A stretch of 64,000 bases of DNA from Isoetes taiwanensis (taxonomy: Eukaryota; Streptophyta; Lycopodiopsida; Isoetales; Isoetaceae), in NCBI GenBank assembly GCA_021234155.1, contig JAJEKV010000112.1, positions 2,536,282-2,600,281 on the forward strand, written 5' to 3'. Each line of letters opens with the position of its first letter. Positions within the stretch are counted from its first letter, which is position 1. The translations under genes and the position numbers were made by a program. Below the pieces are notes generated by a model. That model was not told where the DNA came from and ran no database searches. It worked only from the letters and a program-made list of their open reading frames with translations. This document shows positions 44,378 to 56,634 of the stretch, piece after piece.

Positions 44378-44692
44378 ATGGCTATGGCTAAAGCCCTCAT
44401 CCTTCTTTATGTATTCTTCTTTATGTATTTCGACTGTCAAAATCTATGGCTGAGTATTCCGAATTATCTATGGTTATGCTTGCTCCCTATAAGTAGAACT
44501 TTCTTGAGAGCATGCCTGTATTGCCCTATTGTTGGCAAAACAACGACCACAACTGGATTCATTCTTTGTCTATGCTTCTTCTTCTCTAGCTTTTTGTCAG
44601 TTTTTCTTGTTGTTGCCTTGGCCAGTTCAGGTTCGGAGCATCTCCTTCGTGATAAACATCTCGAACTCTTGCATTCATATACGAAGCATTAG
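44378..44692 (+). CDS. Small hydrophobic ORF, 104 aa
   Basis: MAMAKALILLYVFFFMYF opens an ORF with three or four hydrophobic stretches (also LWLCLLPI and FILCLCFFFSSFLSVFLVV) and a charged tail SEHLLRDKHLELLHSY. A TATA-like ATTATATAAGGCC lies at about 44197, 180 bp upstream. It could be a small membrane protein or secreted peptide, but pyrimidine-rich DNA also yields such frames by chance. No homologue is recognised. Confidence 0.2.
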   Translation: MAMAKALILLYVFFFMYFDCQNLWLSIPNYLWLCLLPISRTFLRACLYCPIVGKTTTTTGFILCLCFFFSSFLSVFLVVALASSGSEHLLRDKHLELLHSYTKH

Positions 44693-45058
44693 TCGTAAAG
44701 CATTAGTAAGGAGTTATTTGCTCTAGTGGAAGAGCCATAGAGCTTCGTCTTTCAGCTCTCGGTCTCAAAGGACCCATCACAGGTATCTTTTTGTGAATCC
44801 TTATTCTTCTTTCTGCAAAAGAACCATGTTACATTCCCTTTTCGAAAGATTAATGGGGGTACCAATCTGGCTGGCCTTTGAAAACTTTTGCTGAGTTCGT
44901 ATTCAATTTGTTGCTTGGTATTGGGCATTGAATGTTTCCGCTTCGTGCAAGCCTGTGGAATGAATGCGCAAAGCATAATATTAATTTGTACAACGACTGT
45001 GTCTGTTTGTCTGTTCCATTCTTGATCGTATAGAACATGGGTTTGCAGATGGGATTGG

Positions 45059-45391
45059 ACCTTGGCATGTTTGAGCCTAGGTGGCATGTTGGCACCTAGG
45101 TGGCATGTTTGAGCCACCTTGCCATGTTTGAGCCGCCTTGGCATGTTGGAGCCTAGGGTGGCATGTTTGAGGCACGTGACATGTTTGTGCCACCTTGGCA
45201 TGTTTGAGCCACCTTGGCATGTTGGAGCTTAGGGACATGTTGGAGCACATGTGGCATGTTTGAGCCACCTTAGCATGTTTGAGCCTAGGTGGCATGTTGG
45301 AGCCCGCGTGGCATGTTAGAGCCAGTGTGGCATGTTGGAGCCACCTTGGTGGCATGTTTGAGCCTAGGTGGCATGTTTAAGCCAAGTGGAC
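45059..45391. repeat. 20 bp minisatellite, about 16 copies
   Basis: Tandem units of TGGCATGTTTGAGCCACCT with variants (TGTTGGAGCCTAGG, TGTTTGAGCCTAGG) fill about 330 bp. The minus-strand frames full of QTCH and SNMPPRLKHA are products of the repeat. Confidence 0.93.
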
Positions 45392-45736
45392 AGAAAATTT
45401 AGCTATTGCACATCCCTATGGTGGAAAAAGCTATCACCCTCAAATGATGATATCTTGAGTGTTTTTTAATATTTCTGACTGTTATTTGAAATGACTATCA
45501 GGGAAAACTTATAGGACCATGTGGAAAGAAATTTTGGCTTGAAACTAAGGTGATGGAGAGATATATGTTCAAATTGGATAACATTTTCTGTCAATAGACT
45601 GCAAGAAAAAACCAGCAAACTTTTTTGAATCATGATTTCTATAAGGTTTTTGTTGTGTGCTTTCAACTCCGGCAAGTCTGAGTGGGACCTGAGAACATGT
45701 GTATATGCTCAAAAAATGGATTTGAGGCAAAAGGTT

Positions 45737-45862
<126 letters not shown>

Positions 45863-46194
45863 CGTCGGCCACATGCTCGTAAAAAAATCCATCTCTCGTC
45901 ACATACGGTTCCTCCCCGAAATGTACGTATTTTTTTGGGAGGAGAGGAGAGACGATTGTCTCTCGAGGCTTAAATGACCCTCTGTTATTGGCGAAATTTT
46001 GCTTTGTTTGCGGATTTTCGATCGTGCATCAATTCCGGCCGACGAGAGAAAATGTGGGATAATTCAATCGTAACGTTCAATTCGGGCGCCAAATTGTGGG
46101 ATATTCAAGCCTGTTTTTCTTGGTTCGGCGGGCTATGTGGGATAATTCATTTCTAGTTTTGCCTTCCCATTCTTTCGATTCCGGCCACTAAACC

Positions 46195-47550
46195 ATGGAT
46201 CCGGTCATTCTTGGTATGATTGCCATGCTTTTTCGGGCTTTGACACTCGGATTTGCATTACAGAGATACTGTTTGCAGCTATTGGAACTCAACGAGCTCG
46301 AAGATCCAATGACCCTGTTCGATGATGATGTTTTAGAAGACAACAATGGTATGTTTTTTTGCGCATCTGCAGCGTTAATGGTTGCGGGTTCCAGCAGGGT
46401 TAGAAGACCACCAAGAAGATTTTGGATTGCTCCAAGGCAGAGAACACAATGGGATAATATAGATAACCACGCATGGAATTGTATAGCTTCCTTTGAAGAT
46501 GATATGTGGCACCAATTTTACAGGATGAAGAGAGCCACATTTGAGAGACTGGTAGGTTTAATTGTGCCCTATCTTGTCAGGCCCGGTATTAAAGTAAGGC
46601 CCCCTGTAGATCCGAGGAAAGCAGTTGCTATGGTTTTGTATTTTCTTGCACACGGGGATATGCCATTACATGTCGGTCAGAGATTTTATGTTGGGAAAGC
46701 AACAGTGCAGAAATATACCAAGAAAGTCACGCTTGTATTGGCTTCAAGACAATGTTTGTACAAACGTTTTGTTGCAATGCCTACAGTGCAAGATTAATCC
46801 AAAGGTGTATTAAGGAATTCCATGATGCAACCGGGCTGCCCAATGTATATGGTGCGCTTGATTTGTTCCCATATTTTTTTATGGAGGAAACCCAAAAAAA
46901 AGGACAATGGGGAAGACTATTACAGCAGACATAAGAGGCACTCATGTCTCATGCAAGGAATTGTTACACATAGCAGATTGTTTATAAATGTTTGTGTGAC
47001 CGTAATGTTTCATCCATGATTCCAACCAGTTCAAGAAAAGCTCCATTTACAATAAAATTGCCTCAAAACAAATTTTACAGAACCCGTGGTGACCCCGAGT
47101 GGTAGAAAATCTGAAGAAAGGGCAGCCCTACCACCGTGAAGTTCGTAAATATTCCACCATTATTGTTAGGTGATTCAAATTTTATTCCAAAGAGCCCTTT
47201 CTCCTCAAAGTCTTTTCTCAAAACCGGGGTGCATATGGAAAGTTTAACGTAAGGATCCAGAGGGGCGAGTGTGTGTAGAGAATGGATTTGGGATTGTCAA
47301 GGAAAAGTTTAGAATTCTGAAACACTTGCCTGTGCATGTTGGCAAAGCCTCCAAGATTATACATGCATGTTGTGTTCTTTGGAACTTTTGTATAATGGAA
47401 GACAAGGGTTGGGATATGCTGCCAATTGAAGAAGACCCTCCACCAATATATTACTATGAAACAGAAGCCATTAACAGGTCCTTAAAAAAACAGGGTGATC
47501 AAATGAGGCACGTGCTATTTGAGAATTTGGATGGCCATGTCATCCTTTGA
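46195..47550 (+). pseudogene. PIF/Harbinger transposase, broken
   Basis: An intact 200-codon start (MDPVILGMIAMLFRALTL ... FYRMKRATFERLVGLI ... VAMVLYFLAHGDMPLHVG) matches the N-terminal part of PIF/Harbinger transposases (DDE_Tnp_4). Frame changes then give NVYGALDLFPYFF (first Asp region), GSVHDSNQFKKSS (second Asp), and finally CVENGFGIVKEKFRILKH, then IHACCVLWNFC, the conserved Glu-bearing end. At least three frameshifts between 46790 and 47270 and one stop show it is dead. Its partner gene lies convergently at 48.1-50.04 kb. Confidence 0.88.
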
Positions 47551-47559
47551 ATGAATGAA

Positions 47560-48100
47560 TTTTTGCAACCAAAAGAATGAAATTCATAATCAATTGTATT
47601 TGATGTGATCTCTTTAATTCTGTTTTGTTAATCGATTGTTACAAAATGTTACAAAGTTAAATGTGTTTGTGGCCTGATTTTTGTGCTAGAAAACCTGTCA
47701 TTATCAGAACTGAGCAGCAAGTCACATGCATTTCTGAGACAAATGACTTCACATTGATACACATAAAATATTATAGAATTTGAACAACAGTGGAAAAAGA
47801 AGGTAAACCAGTTTTATATTCAACAGAAATTTTGTACATTTTTTTTTTCTGCACTGTTCAAAACAGTGCAATATCTCATCAGCTGGGTTACAATCAAAGT
47901 GCATAGGAAAACAAAGAGCATAAGGCACTCCTCCCAAAGGGCATAGGCAATCTGCATGGGAAATATGCACAGGTTTCTTCTGTCAGCAAAACTCAGCAAA
48001 AAAAAACATGGCATGCAAGCCATTTTCCACATAACAGATACCTGTTTCAAAATTGAAAATAGGAAACAAAAACAAAAAGATGTAACATAAACTTTTTTAT
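47560..48100. other. Spacer between the convergent Harbinger genes
   Basis: AT-rich with no supported gene; probably the 3' UTR region shared by the convergent transposase and partner genes. Confidence 0.5.
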
Positions 48101-48103
48101 CCA

Positions 48104-48640
48104 CTAGATCCTGGGACAAAGATCACAACGGAAGGTTATGTTTCGTATCTCTTCAAGGCACCATTTATCATTCTGCCTGACGTACACAGTCTCCATGTGG
48201 ACAGTCCTGTTCCTGGCAGAATTAGCAGCCCACTCCAAAACCTCTGGATCAATAGAAACCCCCATCCGAAAAAAAGTTGTGACTGTCTGTTTGGAGTAAT
48301 TGCAGTGGATCTTCTTGTGGGTCAAAACTTCCACTTCCGGATTTGTAGGCTGAACAGAAGGGGAGGAAAACTGGCTTTCTTGTTCGTCTTCATGAGAAAC
48401 ATAATTTTCTTGAAACTGATTCTCCAAACTTACAGGCATTTCGCTGAACTGCCGAGAATCCCCACTGCTGTCGGGAAGAACTTCCTCACTGGAAGTGGGC
48501 CAGGAATCGTGGTCAGAGTAATAGGGTAACTCTGAGGAAGAGGACGAAGTAGTTGGTGGAGTTCTATAAGATGAGGACTTGGAAGAGCTTGAGCTCGAAG
48601 AGCTCGAGCTAGGCTTGAGAGCGTGGGCTTTCGCTCACTC
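48104..48640 (-). pseudogene. Ser-rich ORF within the Harbinger element
   Basis: One minus frame runs from a Ser-only stretch (SSSSSSSSSSKSSSYRTPP) through YYSDHDSWPTSSEEVLPD, MPVSLENQFQENYVSHED and FRMGVSIDPEVLEWAANS to CDLCPRI, stop at 48104: about 170 residues without a break. Acidic/Ser-rich then folded-looking composition suggests the C-terminal exon of the Myb-like partner protein, or a separate small gene. No domain is named. Confidence 0.4.
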
Positions 48641-49399
48641 ACGACTCTCCATTTCTTTCAATAGGCTTGCATGCAAGAATTGGAGGAAGCTTAAGTAGCC
48701 TTTATGAATTTGGATGATCGTGACTAGTAGGCAATATTTAATACTAAAAAAACAGGGCTGTACAACTTCTTTAATATTTAAGAATACTGGTGGGTTTTGA
48801 GACAGTTCCAAAAAAGAATTTCAAAAAAGCAAATAACTGAAAACGAACCTTTATTCCTTCTTGTTGGCAGCAAGTTTGGCAATTTCCAGCAATGTCTCCT
48901 TTGTCATTTCACATATGCTTTGAGTCATTGCAGCCATGGACTCTGCAATTTTCGGTTGCTTGCTTAGACCTTATTGTTTCCAATTCCCGACCAACTCAAT
49001 TTTTCTTGCACTTTCTTCTTTGAGGAAATCTAATTTCTTCACCTCGGTGTCCCCAAATGTGCTTGCCATTTGTGATATTCCCAATGCAATGTCCTCATCT
49101 ATCCGCAACCCGGACTTCTTTCTACTTGTAGGTTTTCCACAAACTCCAGTCGATTACATGCGGTGATCTAGGACTTGAAGAATGCATGCGGTTTCCTGTT
49201 GGTGTTCTATTGATTGGAATTTCGCATCACCGGACCGCTTGGATTTCCAGCGTTCACATCATTGTTTGAATTGGGTGGATCAGCAAAGTGGTCTTCAAAT
49301 GTTTGATCTGTTCCAACAGTTTTCAAAAAACGCATTCATGAAAGATTACGAGTAATTAGTGTGCAAGTCTGCGAAACTCGAAAGCTTCATTGCCAAAAT

Positions 49400-50040
49400 C
49401 ACCATCATCACCAAACACGGTATTGGATTATCGAGGGTAACACCATATTTCACTTCTTCCATTCCGTCATACCACTTTGCCAAGTTGATGGTTCGAACAC
49501 GTATGGCTACAAGCCTCCTTCTCATCTTTAAATTTAGCTTGCGACTTATCCCACTTGTTCTTTAGTTGTCTCAGGCTCCACTAAACCCCCAACAAAGGGC
49601 TGCAATTTCATCATAATTTCCCTCCATTGTGTGTTGGAGAGGTTGAGGGTGCCTCCGGTTACCAATTTCATCTCGTTCAGGAGATTGAGGAATGTGGAGA
49701 CACCGTGATCTGTCCATTGCACATGGGACTTCCTATTCTTTGTGTCTATCACTTTCGAATTTTCCTTCTCATGCACAACAATAGCCAAAGCAGAATCGGT
49801 TTCTAAAGATTCACTCACAATATCAGAGGATGCCTGAATTTCGCTGAATACACGCTTGGATCTCTTTTCTTTTGGCTGTCTTGAAGAGGGAATTGGCTCA
49901 GAATTAGTCTCCAATTGCACATCCATGGAGATCTGGCCTGTCATTTTCCGGGTCCTTCTTGGTGCCATTTTTTCAATCCGAGGAGGCACGAAAGGCTTTT
50001 CTTCAGTTCTTGGCAAAGCGGATCGAGAGGCCTTAGACAT
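49400..50040 (-). pseudogene. Myb/SANT-like partner protein of Harbinger
   Basis: ATG at 50040 opens MSKASRSALPRTEEKPFV with a basic segment (KMAPRRTRKMTG), then a SANT-like trihelix VQWTDHGVSTFLNLLNEM ... LNLSNTQWREIMMKLQ. The third helix RQLKNKWDKSQAKFKDEK reads in another frame at about 49565-49515, so a one-base shift has broken it. Further shifts follow (LAKWYDGMEEVKYGVTLD). Such proteins bind the element ends and carry the transposase to the nucleus. Here the pair is convergent. Confidence 0.7.
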
Positions 50041-50337
50041 CTGAATCCAAATAATTGATTGGGAATAAGGACGACATAAAACGAGATTGACGATCAGAAC
50101 TTAATGAACGAATGCACAAAAAACATAATGCAAATGCCTGCGTGATCTGATGAATACCTGGATCGTAATCGGCTAATTGCTTCGAGAAATTGGATACTCT
50201 GAGCAAGAATTGGGCGGCCTTGAAGATCAAGAAGCAGGGGAAATGGCGCCCCTGGTTTTCGGTGTGGGAAACATTTCGGGCAGTTTTTTCAGGCAGCGAA
50301 AATTAAGGCTAATTGTTTGGTTAGTGGGCAATGAAAA

Positions 50338-50361
50338 CGCCCCTAACGGCTGTTAGGGGCG
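50338..50361. repeat. Hairpin near the right side of the Harbinger block
   Basis: CGCCCCTAAC and its exact complement GTTAGGGGCG are separated by four bases (GGCT). It may lie near the element's end, but no matching left terminal repeat was found. Confidence 0.6.
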
Positions 50362-50488
50362 AATCATCTCTCGAGGTGAGAGTTGGGTTTTCCCACTCTC
50401 ACCCATCTCTCCCATCTCTCCCCCATCTCTCATCTCTCGTATTCTCTCGTATTGTCTCTCGTCATCTCTAAGTCGGCATCAGATGCAT

Positions 50489-50522
50489 CTCTCTCTCTCT
50501 CTCTCGCTCTCTCACTCTCTCA

Positions 50523-50566
<44 letters not shown>
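50489..50566. repeat. (CT)n microsatellite at the LINE 3 5' border
   Basis: About 78 bp of CT with two or three interruptions, ending two bases before the coding start of LINE 3. Confidence 0.93.
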
Positions 50567-50568
<2 letters not shown>

Positions 50569-52218
50569 AAAGTTATTATGGACTCAGTGAAAGGAAAGAA
50601 AAAGCCAGTGTACATACTCTTTGTAGATTTTAAGAAGGCATTTGATAAAGTCCCGAGAGATAAGTTATGGGCAAGAATGGAACAAATACAGGTGCCTCTG
50701 AATTTAAGAGAAGCAGTAAAAACTTTGTATGAAAAAGTGCTCATACAACTGTCATTCCCGCTATTGCTTGAGATACCTGACACGATATCAAGCAATATTG
50801 GAGTTAAGCAGGGCTGCCCCCTCTCGCCCACACTGTTTGGACTATTTATTGATAGTCTACACGACTGGCTAAGCATAAATGGAGGATCTGGTACAGATGT
50901 ACATGGGCATGTGATAAGACTATTAATGTATGCTGATGATGTTGTGGTCTTTGCCCGTACACCCGAGCAAATGCAGCAGCACCTTAATGCATTGTCACTT
51001 TTCTGTGAACATAGTGGCATGCAGATAAATCTTGATAAAACAAAGGTCATGACAGTGGGGATTCTTAAAAAGACATATTTCCATTTTAATGGGATGGAGG
51101 TACAGGCTTGTGATTCTTACAAATACACGGACTTGAAATTCATAAGAACCACCGCTGGAATGCTTGTATAACGCAGAGGGTCGAAGGCGGGCTCAAAGCA
51201 TTGTATACACTGCAGAGTTTAAGCAGGAGAATTCATCTATGGTCTTGGCCCATGAAAATTACACTCTTTTTTGTGCTGGTGCAAACGGTTGTGTTATATG
51301 GTCACAAGTTTGGGGACCGAGCTTGCCTAAGGGATTATGGGATGACATTGAACAGGTGCTAAAGAAATTTATACGGCAAGAGTTGGGCGTGAAAATGCAA
51401 ACCCCTTTCCCAATGCTTTTGGCGGAATGTGGTCTCATGCCAATGGAAGGAGAAGCAATGGTAAGATGCATTAGATTTATGAAAAAACTAAAGAAGCAAA
51501 CAGACGAGAGGATCCCACACCAAGCGATGCTGGCTACATATGAACAGGGCTGGTATGCAGATACCAAGAATTGGTTTAGCCGATGGGGTATTTCATTGGA
51601 AGAAGCGTTGCTCTATGATGGAGATATCGGACATTGGATAAAGAGACAGGTAATAAGCAAATTATGGCTGAATCCACAGACTAAGATGGACTCCTATAGG
51701 TCAAACATGAACCCGAACCTGGTACAGGCGAAACACTTGCAAGAGAATATTTCAATAGGCAAAAGACATGCAATCAGCAGACTCAGACTCGATTCACATC
51801 GGTACCGGGAGTGGAGATGGGCGAGATGGTGTAACATACCCGGAGAAGAAAGAACATGTAAGTCATGTGGATGTGCGGAAATAGAAGATGAGCACCATGT
51901 GCCGATTGAGTGTCCTGGCGTATGAAACACCGAGAACCGGATACGGACATAAATGTGGATGGCCTGTCTCAATTGTTTGAACTTGATGCTAACCCGATTG
52001 GCACTTTTGTTATTGAAGTATTACAAAGATAGAGAAGCATATATTAAACATTTACAAAATACTATGTATGATAGTGAGGAGGAGGATGTTTGGGAGGAGA
52101 GTCGAGGAAATCCTTGAGGAGGATTCCTCGGAAGAACTGTTAGAAAGTTTCTTTTTGTAAACGCCTCATAGACCTATGAGGTCTCCATAGACGTAATAAC
52201 ACTTCATTTCATTTCATT

Positions 52219-52220
<2 letters not shown>
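50567..52220 (+). mobile_element. LINE of a second family, copy 3
   Basis: Distinct from LINEs 1, 2 and 4: RTE/Dualen-like by its RT and by its short-repeat tail (TTCATTTCATTTCATTTC, about 52203-52220) instead of poly(A). It begins at the RT, directly after a CT microsatellite, and ends against AC and CT microsatellites. Truncated at the 5' end; no endonuclease is present. Confidence 0.8.
50578..51925 (+). pseudogene. LINE 3 reverse transcriptase
   Basis: Reads MDSVKGKKKPVYILFVD, FVDFKKAFDKVPRDKLW, SNIGVKQGCPLSPTLFGLF, then RLLMYADDVVVFARTPEQ with intact YADD, and GMQINLDKTKVM. A frameshift near 51150 separates a second open part (51164-51925) with DIEQVLKKFIRQELGVK and a C-terminal CKSCGCAEIEDEHHVPIEC, a CxC...H...C zinc site. 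RT motifs are complete, but the frameshift and missing 5' end make it inactive. Confidence 0.88.
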
Positions 52221-52415
<195 letters not shown>

Positions 52416-52561
52416 TTTCCCTTTTGTTTTCCCGTGTCCCTTTGTTTCTCTGCCCCTAGTCCTTGTTCTTATATTTAATTGTTTTGTTGTGGTCCTTTTT
52501 TAATTGCTTTATGGTCCCCTTGGTTAATTTTTGGCCCCCCCTCATGTTATTATTTCTTTTA

Positions 52562-53737
52562 TGGTACTCTTGATCCCTTGTTTTTTAGATTTTTATGCTC
52601 TTGGTCCTTTTTCTTAATTTTATTTGTTTGGCCCTTGTCCTTTTTATTGGTATTTTCTTTTGGTTCCATTGGTCCCGATTTTAATTTGCCCTTGGTCCAT
52701 GATTGCTTTTAACTTCCCTCCTTTCTTCAACTTTTTAGTCGTTGTTTTTCCTTCCTCCTTTGTTCATCATTTTTTAGTTAGTTTTTCTTCTCAACTTCGT
52801 TAGTGGTGTTCGTGGGGATTTTTTTGTTACTTTGGCCTTTTCCTAGTTATGGCTTCGTATCTATTCCTTTCTTTTATGTCTTTGTCTTTTCCGTTCTCTT
52901 CCTTTCTTGATAATGTCGACCCTTGCCTATTTATCTCGCCATATTCCTCTGCCGTGGTTATCCTTTGCTTGGCGCTTGTGTTCTTTCTCCTCTTGCTGTT
53001 GTTCGATGGCTTCTTAGAAGGGGTGGTGCTTCGGTTTTGTGCTTCTCTTCACTGGTTCTTTGTGTCTTCTTCTCGTGGCCTTGTCTCTGCTCTCTTCTGC
53101 TCTTTTGAAGGTATGTGTTGTTCATTTGTTTTCTTTGTTATTTGTTGATGTTTTACCCTTGCTTGTATGCCTTTGCCTTTTTGTGTATCTTCTGCTTTGT
53201 TTCTTTCTTTTCCCTTTTTTTTGTTCTGTTTTAGGGAGCTCCTCATAAAATTATTACTAGTATTAAGAGCAGCCCCTATGTAGATTACCTACAAGACTGC
53301 AAATTAATCATCTAGTGTCTTTATGAGCTGTAAAAATATTTCAGATGATTGAGAGAGAATTTATTTTCTTTGATCTGATCTGGTCACATGCATGTGATTG
53401 TGATTTTATATTTTTCATTTGGACATGGATAACAACTGGGCAGTGGCTCTGACACCTGCAGTTCCCAGGTCTAGTTACTATCTTTATACTAACTTAAGCT
53501 CCTGGATGGTCTGCAGGTACCATGCTTCTGCCCTTGAATGAAGTTTATAAAATTTACTTCTAAGTGCATGGATTTATGGTGAGGTCTATCCTAAAGAAGC
53601 TTTGCTAAGTGTATTCAGATTTTATTATAGAATAGAATCATGTAAAGAATCAAGTTGGATATTGTTCATAATGAATACATGGAGTAAATGTTGTGAACAT
53701 TTTATGAATTTATATGGCTGTCGTTTTGTGAAAATGA
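52562..53737. repeat. 1.2 kb direct repeat, copy A
   Basis: From TGGTACTCTTGATCCCTTG to TTTTGTGAAAATGAC the sequence matches 56635-57822 with few substitutions and one small indel near 53630. Left borders are sharp in both. It contains a 99-codon hydrophobic ORF (52849-53148, MASYLFLSFMSLSFPFSS) that is probably not a gene. The two copies flank about 2.9 kb. Confidence 0.9.
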
Positions 53738-53898
53738 CACACATGAAAACACATACAGTGCTTTGTCACCCGCCTTACACTTCTTAATTGGAGTGTTAAA
53801 TTCATAAAACATCCATTTACAGTAACTCTCATAGTTTCAGATGATTATCCAGCTATCTATTATGTACTTACTCAATGCTTACTGGACTAATTGGATAA

Positions 53899-54900
53899 AT
53901 GTCTTTCAAACAAATGTCTAGAATTGAGGCAACCCAATATTCTTGGGCAAAGGACCTCATCCAACTTGGATACAATGATGATATATCTCCCCCCTCTTTA
54001 CTGGTGCAAGTACTAGTACTGCTCACTCAAATTCAATGTAAGGAGTTTCATGACTTTGTTATACAATATGAAAGAGGGTGTACAGATGACAATGAGTCAC
54101 TACTTATAAATCTTGATGTCTCAATGTGGTTGGAGCTTGCTGGAAATGGAAAGCCATTGGAGAAGGCCTTAAGTTATAAAGGGCAGCTAATGTCCATTCT
54201 GAAGAATGACTATACACAGATGGAACAGTGCCTAAACACATTGAAGAAGTTTGAAAAGGTACTTCGGGAAGCAAAAGTAGATGGCATTATTGATCCATCT
54301 GAAGTGATATACCTCCTATCCACATAAAAGCCCACCCTCTCTTTCAAGGGAAGGATCTTTGTGAGGAGGCTGCTATGATGGTGAATGATGATGATGAAGA
54401 GCAAATAAATGAGGAGATTTCACCTGACAATTTTAAAGCATATGTCTATCCTGTTATACCTAACAGAGTTCTGGAGGATATGACTGGAGCAAAAAACCAT
54501 AAAGTGTGGACCATGTGGTCTCTCCAATTAGTTGCTCCGCTCTCAATTGATACCCTGATAACCTTGACTGTTGTAAATGAAAAAATGGACCCACAGGAGT
54601 TCAAATCCATCTGTTACAGGAAGGCATTAAACAATGTCAGTTCAGTGCAAGGTTAAATTATTCTGGAAGGTATTACAATGCAAATGTTTGATGCAGTAAG
54701 GTGTTCTAAACCTGTGAAATTATACAGCAAAGGAAAGATTCTTTCAGAAGACTCATGCTTACATGGGCTCAGCAAACCAGAATGCTGCATCTAGTCAAAA
54801 TGGGTCATCAAATGATTCATCCCCAATACTGGTCCCCTTGAAGCTGAAATACCAGTAACTGTTCAAAGTATGACCATTTAGTCTGTTTCTCTTTGCCAAG
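53899..54900 (+). pseudogene. Unrecognised degenerate gene between the direct repeats
   Basis: Frame one (53899-54327) reads MSRIEATQYSWAKDLIQL, DVSMWLELAGNGKPLEKA and LNTLKKFEKVLREAKVDG, then stops. A shifted frame continues KAHPLFQGKDLCEEAAMM, DNFKAYVYPVIPNRVLED, SLQLVAPLSIDTLITLT, VQG, stop, then FDAVRCSKPVKLYSKG. The text is strongly protein-like over about 320 residues with no visible introns, like a retrogene or a transposon ORF. No family is recognised. Confidence 0.4.
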
Positions 54901-55059
54901 TTGCCTGCATAGCAGCATAGCAGGACCATCTACATGCAAGGAATTTCAAGTTTTAGTTTATATGATATCACGTTTAGCAGTACCAAGTTCTAAGCAAATG
55001 TACTTTGCATTTCTGGTTGAAAGTTCTAAAATCCCAGACAATGCAAATATATGGCAAGT

Positions 55060-56470
55060 TTGCCCATTCTCCTTTTCTTTTTCCCTTCTCAATTTTTCAT
55101 TTTCTTGCTCCCCATTTTTCCCGGGTTTTTTTTTTTTTTTTCCCTTTCTTTTCACCTTCTTTTTTTCCTTTTCCTCCTTCCCTTTCCCTTCCCTTTGCTT
55201 CCCTTTTCCCTTTTCCTTTTCCCAATGGCCCTTTTCCTCCTCTCCCAATCCTTTCTCTCTTCCCTTTTTTCCCTTCCATTTCCCCCTCCCTTGGCCCTTT
55301 CTTTTTCTCTTTCCCTTTCTCTTTTCCTAAGCCCTTTTTCCCAACCCCTTTCTCCACTTTTTTTTCTTCTCTTTTTTTTTGCTTCCCTTTTCCCCTTCCC
55401 TTTTCCTTCGGCCCTTTTGTCTTCCCTTTTCCTTCGGCCCTTTTGTCTTCCTTTTTCCTTCGGCCATTTTGTCGTCCATTTCCTCCACTTTTTCTCATTT
55501 CTCCTTTTTTCCTTCCCTTTTCCTTCGGCCCTTTTGTCTTCCGTTTTCCTTCGGCCCTTTTGCCTTCCCTTTATCATTTTCTCCTCCCCTTTCCCTTTCT
55601 ACTCCATTTTTTTGTTCTTTTCTCCTTTTCCCCTTTCCTTTTTCTATTTTCGTCTTTTTCCTTTTTTTATTTTTATTTTCCTATTTCCCCTTTCTCCTTG
55701 CCTTTTCCCCTCGGCCCTTTTGTCTTCCCTTTTCCTTCGGCACTTTTGTCTTCCTTTTTCCTTCGGCCATTTTGTCGTCCCTTTTCTCCACTTTTTCTCA
55801 TTTCTCCTTTTTCCCTTCCCTTTTCCTTCGGCCCTTTTGTCTTCCATTTTCCCTCGGCCCTTTTGCCTTCCCTTTATCATTTTCTCCTCCCCTTTCCCTT
55901 TTTACTCCATTTTTTTGTTCTTTTCTCCTTTTTCCCTTTCCTTTTTCTATTTTTGTCTTTTTCCTTTTTATATTTTTATTTTCCTATTTCCCCTTTTTCC
56001 TTTTGTTCTTTTCCCCTCCCTTTTTCTTTTTTCTCCATTTTCCCTTTCTTTTCCCTTTTCCCTTTCCCATTTCACCTTTTTTTTAATTTTTATTTTCCTA
56101 TTTCCCCTTTTTCCTTCCCTTTTCCCCTTCCCTTTTCCTTCGGCCCTTTTGTCTTCCTTTTTCCTTCGGCCATTTTGTCGTCCCTTTTCTCCACTTTTTC
56201 TCATTTCTCCTTTTTTCCTTCCCTTTTCCTTCGGCCCTTTTGTCTTCCGTTTTCCTTCGGCCTTCCCTTTATCATTTTCTCCTCCCCTTTCCCTTTTTAC
56301 TCCATTTTTTTGTTCTTTTCTCCTTTTTCCCTTTCCTTTTTCTATTTTTGTCTTTTTCCTTTTTTTATTTTTATTTTCCTATTTCCCCTTTTTCCTTTTG
56401 TCCTTTTCCCCTCCCTTTTCCTTTTTTTTCCATTTTCCCTTTCTTTTCCCTTTTCCTTTTCCCATTTCAC
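55060..56470. repeat. 1.4 kb polypyrimidine tract with 300-400 bp higher-order repeat
   Basis: Almost all C and T on the plus strand. Within it CCTTTTCCTTCGGCCCTTTT recurs many times, and a longer block containing CGGCCATTTTGTCGTCC repeats at about 55464, 55766 and 56167. Long Phe/Pro/Ser/Leu frames are artefacts. Opposite-strand counterpart of the tract at 14052-15600. Confidence 0.9.
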
Positions 56471-56634
56471 CCCTTGACTGTCGGATTGAGTTAATCATAT
56501 TGAAGCAACAGTCAAGATGAAATCTTGGTTGAAGTCGCGCACATGTCATCTTCACCGTTGGTCGATCAAATCCTCAACCATTCGATTTAGGTCTCCATGG
56601 AAGACACACGCTATATTTTTATTATATAAAGAAG

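Noticed and set aside
52849-53148. 99-codon hydrophobic ORF conserved in two places (also 56922-57221)
   Set aside because: Conservation is explained by the recent 1.2 kb direct repeat, and the three base differences seen all change the amino acid, so there is no sign of coding constraint.
55005-56520. Overlapping 490-codon plus-strand ORFs
   Set aside because: Same composition artefact in the polypyrimidine tract; several overlapping frames are equally open.
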